DNA of 34,078 nucleotides from Comamonadaceae bacterium (GTDB taxonomy: Bacteria > Pseudomonadota > Gammaproteobacteria > Burkholderiales > Burkholderiaceae_C): positions 1 to 34,078 of the forward strand of contig CANJQN010000048.1 in the NCBI GenBank assembly GCA_947476465.1, in the 5' to 3' direction. Positions 23,785 to 31,279 of this stretch are shown here, piece after piece (positions within the stretch are counted from its first letter, which is position 1; each line of letters opens with the position of its first letter). Position numbers and translations under genes: made by a program. Under the pieces are notes generated by a model that saw only the letters and a list, made by a program, of their open reading frames with translations, was not told the origin of the DNA and did not search any database.

Positions 23785-26700
23785 TTACATGTTGCGCCGG
23801 TACTGGCCGCCGACCTCGAACAAGGCGGTGGTGATCTGGCCCAGCGAGCACACCCGCACCGCGTCCATCAGCACCTCGAAAACGTTCTTGTTGTCGATCA
23901 CCGCCTGCTGCAGGCGATGCAGCAGGGCCGGCGCCTGGCCGGCGTTGCGGGCATGGAAATCGTGCAGCCGCGTGAGCTGGCTCTGCTTTTCGTCTTCGGT
24001 GGAACGGGCCAGCTCCAGGTTGGCCTCGACCGCGCCGGCCTTGGGGTTGCGAAAGGTGTTGACGCCGATGATGGGCAGCTCGCCAGTGTGCTTGAGCATC
24101 TCGTAGTGCATGCTCTCGTCCTGGATGCGCCCGCGCTGGTAGCCGGTTTCCATGGCGCCCAGCACGCCGCCGCGCTCGGCGATGCGCTCGAACTCGGTCA
24201 GCACCGCCTCTTCGACCAGCTCGGTCAGCTCTTCGATGATGAAGGCGCCCTGGCTGGGGTTCTCGTTCTTGGCCAGGCCCCACTCGCGGTTGATGATCAG
24301 CTGGATGGCCATGGCGCGGCGCACGCTGTCTTCGGTGGGGGTGGTGATGGCCTCGTCGAAGGCGTTGGTGTGCAGCGAGTTGCAGTTGTCGTAGATCGCG
24401 ATCAGCGCCTGCAGCGTCGTGCGGATGTCGTTGAACTGGATCTCCTGCGCGTGCAGGCTGCGCCCCGAGGTCTGAATGTGGTACTTGAGCTTTTGGCTGC
24501 GCTCGTTGGCGCCATACTTTTCCTTCATGGCCACGGCCCAGATGCGACGCGCCACGCGGCCCATCACGGTGTACTCGGGGTCCATGCCGTTGGAGAAGAA
24601 GAACGACAGGTTGGGCGCGAAATCGTCGATGTGCATCCCGCGCGCCAGGTACGCCTCGACGAAGGTGAAGCCGTTGGACAGCGTGAAAGCCAGCTGGCTG
24701 ATCGGGTTGGCGCCGGCTTCGGCGATGTGATAGCCGCTGATGGACACCGAGTAGAAGTTGCGCACGTTGTGGTGCACGAAGTACTCGGCGATGTCGCCCA
24801 TCACCTTGAGGCTGAACTCGGTCGAGAAGATGCAGGTGTTCTGGCCCTGGTCTTCCTTCAAGATGTCGGCCTGCACCGTGCCGCGCACGTTGGCCAGCAC
24901 CCATTCCCGGATCTTGGCGGCCTCGGTGTCGGTCGGCTCGCGGCCGTTTTCGGCCCTGAACTTGGCGATGTTCTGGTCGATGGCCGTGTTCATGAACATG
25001 GCCAGGATGGACGGCGCCGGGCCGTTGATGGTCATCGACACGGAGGTGGTCGGGGCGCACAGGTCGAAGCCGTCGTACAGCACCTTCATGTCGTCCAGGG
25101 TGGCGACGTTCACGCCCGAGTTGCCCACCTTGCCGTAGATGTCGGGGCGCAGGCCGGGATCATTGCCGTAGAGGGTGACCGAATCGAAGGCGGTGGACAG
25201 GCGCTTGGCCGGCAGGCCCTGGCTGACCAGCTTGAAGCGGCGGTTGGTGCGGAAGGGGTCGCCCTCGCCGGCGAACATCCGGGTGGGGTCTTCATTTTCG
25301 CGCTTGAAAGCGAAGGTGCCGGCGGTATAGGGGTAGCTGCCCGGCACGTTGTCGAGCATCAGCCACTTGAGGATCTCGCCGTGGTCCTCATACTGGGGCA
25401 GCGAGACCTTTCGGATGGTGGTGCCCGAGAGCGACTTGGTGGTCAGCGCTGTGCGGATTTCCTTGTCGCGGATTTTCACCACGTATTCATCGCCGGCGTA
25501 GGCGGCCACCATCTGCGGCCACTGGGCCACCAGCTTGCGGGCGTCGCTGTCCAGGCGCTGCTCGCGCTGGCGGGCCAGATCGAGCGCGGCCTCGGCGGCG
25601 GGCGCGCGCTCGGGCTTGTCCTGGCGCAGCATCTGCGCCGAGGCGGTGAGCTGCTGCACCTCGCGCGCCAGGCGGGCCTGCGCGCGGGCACGCTTCTTGT
25701 AGCCGCGCACCGTGTCGGAAATCTCGGCCAGGTAGCGGGTGCGCGCCGGCGGCACCACCGGGGTCTGGTTGGTGCTGTGACGCACCGCCACGATGGGCAG
25801 GCGGCCATCCTTGAGCGGCGTACCGAGCTCGGCCAGGCGCGGCTTGAGCGCCTGGTACAGGGCGGTCACGCCGTCGTCGTTGAAGCGGGCGGCCATGGTG
25901 CCGAACACCGGCATGGTGTCTGCCGCCTGGGTGAAGGCTTCCTGGTTGCGTTGCACCTGCTTGGCCACGTCGCGCAGGGCGTCGGCCGCGCCCCTGCGGT
26001 CGAACTTGTTGATGGCGACGAACTCGGCGAAGTCGAGCATGTCGATCTTCTCGAGCTGGCTGGCGGCGCCGAACTCGGGTGTCATGACGTACATGGGCAC
26101 GTTCACGTGCGGCACGATGGCCGCGTCACCCTGGCCGATGCCGGAGGTCTCGACAATGATCAGGTCGAAGCCGGCGGTCTTGCAGGCGGCGATCACGTCG
26201 GGCAGGGCGGCCGAGATCTCGCTGCCGAAGTCGCGCGTGGCCAGCGAACGCATGTAAACGCGCGGCCCTTTTGACCACGGGTTGATCGCGTTCATGCGGA
26301 TGCGGTCGCCCAGCAGGGCGCCACCGCTCTTGCGGCGCGAGGGGTCGATGGAGATCACGGCCACGCGCAGGCTGTCGTCCTGGTCCAGGCGAAGGCGGCG
26401 GATCAACTCGTCGGTGAGTGAGGACTTGCCCGCGCCGCCGGTGCCGGTGATGCCCAGCACGGGCACCTTGCGGGTGGCGGCGGCCACGCGGATGGCCTGC
26501 ACCAGGTCGGCGTCAGCGCCTTCGTTCTCGAGCGCGGTGATCAGCTGGGCCAGGGCGCGCCAGGCGGCTTCGGTGTGGCCCTGGATGGCTTCGAGCTTGC
26601 GCGGTGCGAACGCGGTCAGATCCTTGTCGCAGCGCATGACCATCTCGCCGATCATGCCCTGCAGCCCCATGCGCTGGCCGTCCTCGGGGCTGTAGATGCG

Positions 26701-27078
26701 GGTGACGCCGTAGGCCTGCAGGTCGCGGATCTCGGCCGGCACGATCACGCCGCCGCCGCCGCCGAACACCTGGATGTCGGCGCCGCCGCGCTCGCGCAGC
26801 AGGTCGACCATGTACTTGAAGTACTCGACGTGCCCGCCCTGGTAGGAGCTCATGGCAATGCCCTGGGCGTCTTCCTGCAAGGCGGCGGTGACGACTTCGT
26901 CGACGCTGCGGTTGTGGCCCAGGTGGATCACCTCGGCGCCCATGCTCTGCAGGATGCGGCGCATGATGTTGATGGCGGCATCGTGCCCGTCGAACAGGCT
27001 GGCGGCTGTGACGAAACGCACCTTGTGGGTCGGGCGGTAGCTCGCGAGCGCCTTGAATTCGGCGGAAAGATCGGTCAT
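23785..27078 (-). CDS. icmF: Fused isobutyryl-CoA mutase (IcmF)
   Basis: A 1097-residue coenzyme-B12 mutase with its G-protein chaperone built in. An N-terminal B12-binding domain (FDGHDAAIN, His32 as the cobalt ligand) is followed by a MeaB-like GTPase domain (Walker A GTGGAGKSS, 212-220; ETSGIGQGD, 310-318; NKFD, 357-360) and a C-terminal TIM-barrel mutase with SISGYHIAEAGANPI and QSLHTN-type LHTNAFDEAI motifs. IcmF interconverts isobutyryl-CoA and n-butyryl-CoA, and members also act on isovaleryl/pivalyl-CoA. The substrate-selecting residues described for the Cupriavidus enzyme (Phe598, Gln742) correspond here to Phe602 (TRMFAGEG) and Gln746 (GQNTCIF), whereas methylmalonyl-CoA mutase has Tyr and Arg. 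This argues for IcmF rather than MCM. Cggaga precedes the ATG. The reading frame is full-length. Confidence 0.95.
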   Translation of the reverse strand: MTDLSAEFKALASYRPTHKVRFVTAASLFDGHDAAINIMRRILQSMGAEVIHLGHNRSVDEVVTAALQEDAQGIAMSSYQGGHVEYFKYMVDLLRERGGADIQVFGGGGGVIVPAEIRDLQAYGVTRIYSPEDGQRMGLQGMIGEMVMRCDKDLTAFAPRKLEAIQGHTEAAWRALAQLITALENEGADADLVQAIRVAAATRKVPVLGITGTGGAGKSSLTDELIRRLRLDQDDSLRVAVISIDPSRRKSGGALLGDRIRMNAINPWSKGPRVYMRSLATRDFGSEISAALPDVIAACKTAGFDLIIVETSGIGQGDAAIVPHVNVPMYVMTPEFGAASQLEKIDMLDFAEFVAINKFDRRGAADALRDVAKQVQRNQEAFTQAADTMPVFGTMAARFNDDGVTALYQALKPRLAELGTPLKDGRLPIVAVRHSTNQTPVVPPARTRYLAEISDTVRGYKKRARAQARLAREVQQLTASAQMLRQDKPERAPAAEAALDLARQREQRLDSDARKLVAQWPQMVAAYAGDEYVVKIRDKEIRTALTTKSLSGTTIRKVSLPQYEDHGEILKWLMLDNVPGSYPYTAGTFAFKRENEDPTRMFAGEGDPFRTNRRFKLVSQGLPAKRLSTAFDSVTLYGNDPGLRPDIYGKVGNSGVNVATLDDMKVLYDGFDLCAPTTSVSMTINGPAPSILAMFMNTAIDQNIAKFRAENGREPTDTEAAKIREWVLANVRGTVQADILKEDQGQNTCIFSTEFSLKVMGDIAEYFVHHNVRNFYSVSISGYHIAEAGANPISQLAFTLSNGFTFVEAYLARGMHIDDFAPNLSFFFSNGMDPEYTVMGRVARRIWAVAMKEKYGANERSQKLKYHIQTSGRSLHAQEIQFNDIRTTLQALIAIYDNCNSLHTNAFDEAITTPTEDSVRRAMAIQLIINREWGLAKNENPSQGAFIIEELTELVEEAVLTEFERIAERGGVLGAMETGYQRGRIQDESMHYEMLKHTGELPIIGVNTFRNPKAGAVEANLELARSTEDEKQSQLTRLHDFHARNAGQAPALLHRLQQAVIDNKNVFEVLMDAVRVCSLGQITTALFEVGGQYRRNM

Positions 27079-27198
27079 GTTGTCTCCGGGTGCAGAGGTG
27101 CGGGTACTGCCTGCCTGGACCCTGCGAGGGGCGGCGCCGTCGCTGAGAGACGAGCGCTTGATGGCGGGGACCGGCGATCGCGCGCGCTGCGCGTTCGG

Positions 27199-27237
27199 AA
27201 ATCGGCCTCGACTGACGGGTCAGGCGAGGCCGATTTT
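27199..27237 (-). terminator. Strong hairpin after the TRAP operon
   Basis: aaatcggcctcg (27199-27210) pairs perfectly with cgaggccgattt (27225-27236), a 12-bp stem. Its loop contains a second stem, ctgac (27212-27216) with gtcag (27219-27223). On the minus strand the stem ends in TTT before ccg. It lies 35 bases past the dctM stop and is probably the operon terminator, isolating icmF from dctPQM. Confidence 0.6.
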
Positions 27238-27240
27238 GAA

Positions 27241-27260
27241 TGACGTTTACGTCAACGTCA
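27241..27260. promoter_or_regulatory. Palindrome tgacgtttacgtca plus an extra acgtca
   Basis: tgacgtttacgtca (27241-27254) has six-base symmetric arms around tt, followed directly by a third acgtca half-site (27255-27260). The arrangement resembles operators of MerR-family LiuR-type regulators of branched-chain amino acid degradation as I remember them (TGACG...CGTCA-like). It lies 163 bases before icmF but on the dctM side of the hairpin at 27199-27237, so which gene it controls, if any, is unclear. Confidence 0.4.
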
Positions 27261-27271
27261 ATCTGACTGAC

Positions 27272-29227
27272 TCATCCGCCGTACAGGAACCGCGGCAGCC
27301 AAAGCGTCAGGCCGGGCCAGATGTACATGAGCACCATGCACAGGATCACGATGCCCATATAGGGCATCATCCCCGCGAAGATCTGGTTGATCGTCACGTG
27401 AGGGGGCGAGACGCCCTTGAGGTAGAACGCCGACATGGCGACCGGCGGAGACAGGAACGCCGCCTGAAGGTTCACGAACACCAGCACGCCAAACAGGATC
27501 GGATCAATCTGGAAGTGGGCGAGCAGCGGCAGGAAGATGGGGATGAAGATCACAATGATCTCGGTCCATTCAAGCGGCCATCCCAGCACGAAGATGATGG
27601 CTTGCGACAGGATCAGGAACTGCACGGACGTCAGGTCCATGCTCATCACCCATTCCTCCACAAGCCGCTGTCCGCCGAGCAGGGCGAAGACGGCCGAAAA
27701 CAGCGCTGAACCCACGAAGAGCCAACAGACCATGGAGGTGGTCTTGGCGGTCAGAAACACAGCCTGCTTGATCTTCAGCCAGTCGAGCGTGCCCGCCTGC
27801 CAGGCCATGAGGAACGCGCCCGCCGCGCCCACGGCCGCTGACTCGGTCGCCGTCGTGATGCCAAACAGGATGACGGCAAGCACCAGGAAGGTCAGCAAAG
27901 CCAAGGGCATGACCGATGAGACCAGCATGCCCAAGATCTCGTACTGCTCGGCGTTGAAGCGTCTGTAGTACCAGAGCAGCAGCAGCAGCGCCGCGGCGCA
28001 ACTCACCGCGAAGCCGGTGTAGAAGCCCTCGGGCACACCGGGCGGCTTCTCTTCGGCCGAGGGGTCGCCCAATTGCTCGAGCGGGCCTGATCCTTCCACT
28101 TGCGCGGGGGTGTTGCCCGGCTCTTTTTCGGATTCAGCGCCGGGCGGCTCTGCGACCGCGTCGCTGGACGCGTCGGGCTGGCCGACGGTGGCAGGTGGTT
28201 CGGCCAAACCCGTGCCTTGCGGCTCCTGAAGGCCGCCGCTGGCGCCCGGCGCCTGGACGCCAGGCGCGCCAGCGACGCCGGGTGCGGCGCGCGAGGCGGG
28301 GGCGCTCACTTCGACGGGGTTGCTAGTCTTTTGCGAGTGGACGACGACGTACCACCAGGTGACGCCGAGCATGACCACGGCCATCAGCAGGGGCACGAGC
28401 GCCATGAGGAATGACTTGACGAGCTGGCCGCGACCCACCCGCGCACGCTCGTCGGCAACCCGCATGAGGCGCCCGGGCGCGAGCATGGCGCTCGCAAGCG
28501 CCGGGAGCATCCGAGGCGAGTAGGTTGCTGCCACGGCCGCGACCCAGGGTCGCACCGGCACCTTCTGCTGCTCGGGCGGCAGGGGCGGCGCTACCTTGGG
28601 GTTGATGAGAACCCAGCTGATCACATAGACCAGGTACAGGAACGCCAGAAAAAATCCTGGAAACATGGCGGCCGCATAGAGCTTGACCACCGACTGTCCA
28701 GCCACTGCCGCGTACACGATGATCATGACGGACGGGGGGATCAGAATCCCCAGTGTGCCCCCGGCGGTAATGACGCCGGCCGCGAGCCGGGTGTCGTAGC
28801 CGGCATTGAGCATGGGCCGCATGGCAATCACGCCCATCAGCACCACCACGGCACCGACCAGGCCGCTGGCAATGCCCCAGAATGTGCAGATGATCAAGGT
28901 GGTGACGGCGAGCGAGCCAGGCACGCGGCGGAAGGCCAGCTGCACGCTGGTGAACATCTTGTCGACGAGCGCGCCGCGCTCCATCACGTACCCCATCAGC
29001 ACGAACAAGGGAATGGACAGCAGGGTTTCGTTGGTCATTGCGCCAAATGCGCGTTGCACCATCAGGTCGAAGATCCGGTTGTCGAGCCAGTTCGCCGACG
29101 GGTCGTAAAACGCCACGTAACCAAACATCATGCCAAGACCCATCAGGGTGAAGGCAGTGGGGAAACCCATCATGATCGCCACCACGATGAAGCAGAGCAT
29201 GGTCAGGCCAAGGGCCGGATTGCTCAT
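27272..29227 (-). CDS. dctM: TRAP transporter large permease with a long internal insertion
   Basis: A 651-residue DctM-family permease, sodium-coupled, that moves a carboxylate delivered by DctP. Residues 1-225 and 420-651 are membrane helices of the usual kind: SIPLFVLMGYVMERGALVDK, GTLGILIPPSVMIIVYAAVAG, TTATESAAVGAAGAFLM and NLQAAFLSPPVAMSAFYLKG. DctM proteins are commonly about 430 residues, and this one has some 200 extra. The insertion has a basic amphipathic stretch (225-270), a membrane helix (about 272-297), a Pro/Ala/Gly/Glu-rich, charge-poor linker (about 300-400) and a second membrane helix (about 401-421). Both added helices are hydrophobic, so the linker probably lies on one side of the membrane. 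It follows dctQ with a two-base gap. Confidence 0.92.
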   Translation of the reverse strand: MSNPALGLTMLCFIVVAIMMGFPTAFTLMGLGMMFGYVAFYDPSANWLDNRIFDLMVQRAFGAMTNETLLSIPLFVLMGYVMERGALVDKMFTSVQLAFRRVPGSLAVTTLIICTFWGIASGLVGAVVVLMGVIAMRPMLNAGYDTRLAAGVITAGGTLGILIPPSVMIIVYAAVAGQSVVKLYAAAMFPGFFLAFLYLVYVISWVLINPKVAPPLPPEQQKVPVRPWVAAVAATYSPRMLPALASAMLAPGRLMRVADERARVGRGQLVKSFLMALVPLLMAVVMLGVTWWYVVVHSQKTSNPVEVSAPASRAAPGVAGAPGVQAPGASGGLQEPQGTGLAEPPATVGQPDASSDAVAEPPGAESEKEPGNTPAQVEGSGPLEQLGDPSAEEKPPGVPEGFYTGFAVSCAAALLLLLWYYRRFNAEQYEILGMLVSSVMPLALLTFLVLAVILFGITTATESAAVGAAGAFLMAWQAGTLDWLKIKQAVFLTAKTTSMVCWLFVGSALFSAVFALLGGQRLVEEWVMSMDLTSVQFLILSQAIIFVLGWPLEWTEIIVIFIPIFLPLLAHFQIDPILFGVLVFVNLQAAFLSPPVAMSAFYLKGVSPPHVTINQIFAGMMPYMGIVILCMVLMYIWPGLTLWLPRFLYGG

Positions 29228-29229
29228 GA

Positions 29230-29856
29230 TCAGCCCTTCATGCCGCGGGACTGCTCGATGGCAAGGCGCTTGGCCTCGTCATCGATCTGATCGCTGCCAG
29301 CGAGCTGCTGGGCCACGACGTCGGTTTCGTGCACGTCCTGCAGGCGCGGCGTCCACTGCCCGGTCTTGATGCACACGAGGCATCGCAACATTTCGGCAAG
29401 GCCTTGCATCAGCACAACGGCGCCAGCGACTGGGATGATGAACTTGAAGGGATAGAGCGGGATGGGCGTCGCGTTGAAGGTTTGCTCCCTCATGGCCAGG
29501 GAATCCTGGAAATACGTCCACCCGGCCCAGCTCAGAGCCAAAATGCCCGGAATGAAAAACAGGAGATAGAGCACCAAGTCGATGCTCGCCTGGGTCCGCG
29601 GCTTCATGTTGCCGTAGAAGAAGTCTCCGCGAACATGACCATCGTGCGCCAGCGTGTAGGCGCCGCCAAGCATGAAGAGCGTGCCGTACAGCATGTTGTT
29701 GACGTCGAAGATCCAGGCGGTCGGCGCGTTAAGAGCGTACCTCTTGAACACTTCGGCGCAGACCAAAAGCATCAACGCAATGATCAGCCAGGCGGCGGCC
29801 TTGCCGATCCACGTGCTGATGTGATCGGCCGTATGAAGAAGTCTTTGTGCGCTCAT
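29230..29856 (-). CDS. dctQ: TRAP transporter small permease
   Basis: A 208-residue DctQ-family membrane protein with four hydrophobic helices (AAAWLIIALMLLVCAEVFKR first, then YGTLFMLGGAYTLAHDGHVR with the conserved His-Arg region, VLYLLFFIPGILALSWAGW, and FIIPVAGAVVLMQGLAEML). It is needed with DctM for TRAP transport. The start is the ATG at 29856 (MSAQRLLHTAD). A longer TTG start at 29925 would add an unconvincing stretch that begins inside the terminator hairpin, and there is no good Shine-Dalgarno for either. The gene is larger than the shortest DctQ proteins because of a hydrophilic C-terminal tail of about 40 residues. It is followed by dctM after two bases. Confidence 0.88.
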   Translation of the reverse strand: MSAQRLLHTADHISTWIGKAAAWLIIALMLLVCAEVFKRYALNAPTAWIFDVNNMLYGTLFMLGGAYTLAHDGHVRGDFFYGNMKPRTQASIDLVLYLLFFIPGILALSWAGWTYFQDSLAMREQTFNATPIPLYPFKFIIPVAGAVVLMQGLAEMLRCLVCIKTGQWTPRLQDVHETDVVAQQLAGSDQIDDEAKRLAIEQSRGMKG

Positions 29857-29889
29857 GGGAATCGATGGAACGACGCTGGCCGCAACGAT

Positions 29890-29917
29890 AAAAAGCCACC
29901 CGCAGTCGCGGATGGCT
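29890..29917 (-). terminator. Intrinsic terminator/attenuator between dctP and dctQ
   Basis: Read on the minus strand, agccatccgc (29917-29908) pairs with gcgggtggct (29903-29894), ten base pairs with one G-U, around a gact loop. Five T follow (29894-29890). It is a textbook hairpin-plus-T-run directly after dctP and before dctQ. It would let most transcripts end after the receptor gene and fewer reach the permeases. Confidence 0.75.
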
Positions 29918-29940
29918 GGTTTCAAGAATACCAGGGGGGA

Positions 29941-31071
29941 TCAGGCCTTGGTCTTTGTCTTTGCGAAGTAGTGGTTGTACGCCATTTTGAAATCGACCAT
30001 GTAGTCGTTTTGCCATTGGCTGGCCCGCGCGGCAAAGGCCTTCTGGGATTCGATGACTTTCTTGAACAAGGCGTTTTCGGCGGACTTGGTGGTGACGATC
30101 TTGTCCCAGACGCTGAGCTGCGCGCGCAGCACGGCTTCTGGCGTCTTGTAGAACTTCACCCCGGACTTCTTCAATTCGATGTAGTCCTGCGAGTTGCGGT
30201 CGATGGCCTTCCAGCTCATGTCCGCGCTGGAGGCCTGCACGGCGTAATCGATGATGGAACGCAGCTCCTGCGGGAGCGCTGCGTACTTGGGCTTGTTGAA
30301 AAGGATTTCGAACTGCTCACCGCTTTGGTGGAAGCTTTGCAGCATGCAGTTCTTGACCACGTCTTGGAAGCCGAGTGCGCGGTCGGACGATGCATTGTTG
30401 AATTCAGCGGCGTCGATCAGGCCGCGGTCCAGCGCCGGCACAATCTCGCCGCCGGGCAAGGGGTTGACGGCCGTACCCATCGCCGTAAACATGTCGACCG
30501 ACAGTCCGACGGTGCGGAATTTCAGGCCTTTCAAGTCCTGGACCTTGGCGACGGGCTTCTTGAACCAGCCCAGGGGCTGGGTGGGCATCGGGCCGTACAG
30601 GTACGACACGACATCCATGTTGATCGCCTTGTAGATCTCATCGAGCAGCGCCTTGCCGCCGCCGTAGTTGTGCCACGACAGCACCATGTTCGGATCCATG
30701 CCGAAGGCAGGGCCTGACCCCCACAGCGCCAGGGCGTTGTTCTTGCCGTAGTGGTAGGCCACCACGCCATGGCCGCCGTCGAGCGTGCCTTTGTTCACCG
30801 CTTCAAGCAGCTGAAACGCAGGCACCACCGCGCCGGCTGGAAGCACTTCGATGCGCAGCCGCCCGCCCGCCATGTCGTTGACCTTCTTGGCGAAGTCATT
30901 GGCGTACTCATGGAAGATGTCCTTGGCGGGCCAGGTGCTCTGGAAGCGCAAGGAGGTGGTCTGTGCGACCGCGATCATGGGTGCGCTCATCGCGCCGGCC
31001 GCGACGGCGGCGCCCTTGAGCAGGCTTCTGCGACGCGGAGCCTTGGATTCGACCATCTTCGATTCGGACAT
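29941..31071 (-). CDS. dctP: TRAP transporter periplasmic receptor with Tat signal
   Basis: A 376-residue TRAP solute receptor. The N-terminus has a twin-arginine signal (APRRRSLLKGAAVAAG, residues 11-26) and a cleavage region near AVAQTTS (about 36). The mature protein shows the multimeric TRAP type: FQSTWPAKDIFHEYANDFAK, AVVPAFQLLEAVNKGTLDGG, and LKGLKFRTVGLSVDMFTAMG with the conserved arginine of the ligand site. I compare it with the alpha-keto acid and chloroaromatic/mannitol-like receptors. Ligand is unknown. The ATG at 31071 is preceded by aaggagac. It is the first gene of the dctPQM operon, with a terminator directly after it. Confidence 0.93.
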   Translation of the reverse strand: MSESKMVESKAPRRRSLLKGAAVAAGAMSAPMIAVAQTTSLRFQSTWPAKDIFHEYANDFAKKVNDMAGGRLRIEVLPAGAVVPAFQLLEAVNKGTLDGGHGVVAYHYGKNNALALWGSGPAFGMDPNMVLSWHNYGGGKALLDEIYKAINMDVVSYLYGPMPTQPLGWFKKPVAKVQDLKGLKFRTVGLSVDMFTAMGTAVNPLPGGEIVPALDRGLIDAAEFNNASSDRALGFQDVVKNCMLQSFHQSGEQFEILFNKPKYAALPQELRSIIDYAVQASSADMSWKAIDRNSQDYIELKKSGVKFYKTPEAVLRAQLSVWDKIVTTKSAENALFKKVIESQKAFAARASQWQNDYMVDFKMAYNHYFAKTKTKA

Positions 31072-31279
31072 ACTTGTCTCCTTCGTGTGTTGTAGTTGCA
31101 AGGTCAGCCCACTGTGGCCTCGCATCTGGGTTCGTTCAACCGGGTATTCACTAAGCACATCGCTACGGACCGGCACAATTCGTAACACTTAAGAAACGAG
31201 AGATTCCTTTTGTTACGCGCAAGGCGATGCCGGGGCCTGCGTCGCAAGCACATCGCTTTAACTTTTGGATGACTATTCA
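31072..31279. promoter_or_regulatory. Divergent intergenic region of dctP and argJ
   Basis: 208 bases that must hold both promoters. It is noticeably AT-richer than its neighbours between about 31170 and 31215. A 7-bp inverted repeat (cgtaaca 31181-31187 with tgttacg 31211-31217) with a 23-base spacer may be an operator. No -35/-10 pair is compelling on either strand. Confidence 0.45.

Noticed and set aside
29857..29925. Longer DctQ start at the TTG of 29925
   Set aside because: The added 23 residues begin inside the terminator hairpin and precede a natural DctQ N-terminus at MSAQRLLHTAD.
31215..31240. Sigma-54-like promoter ahead of dctP (ggcatcgccttgc on the minus strand)
   Set aside because: The GG and GC dinucleotides are separated by nine bases, not ten, and the rest of the consensus is poor.
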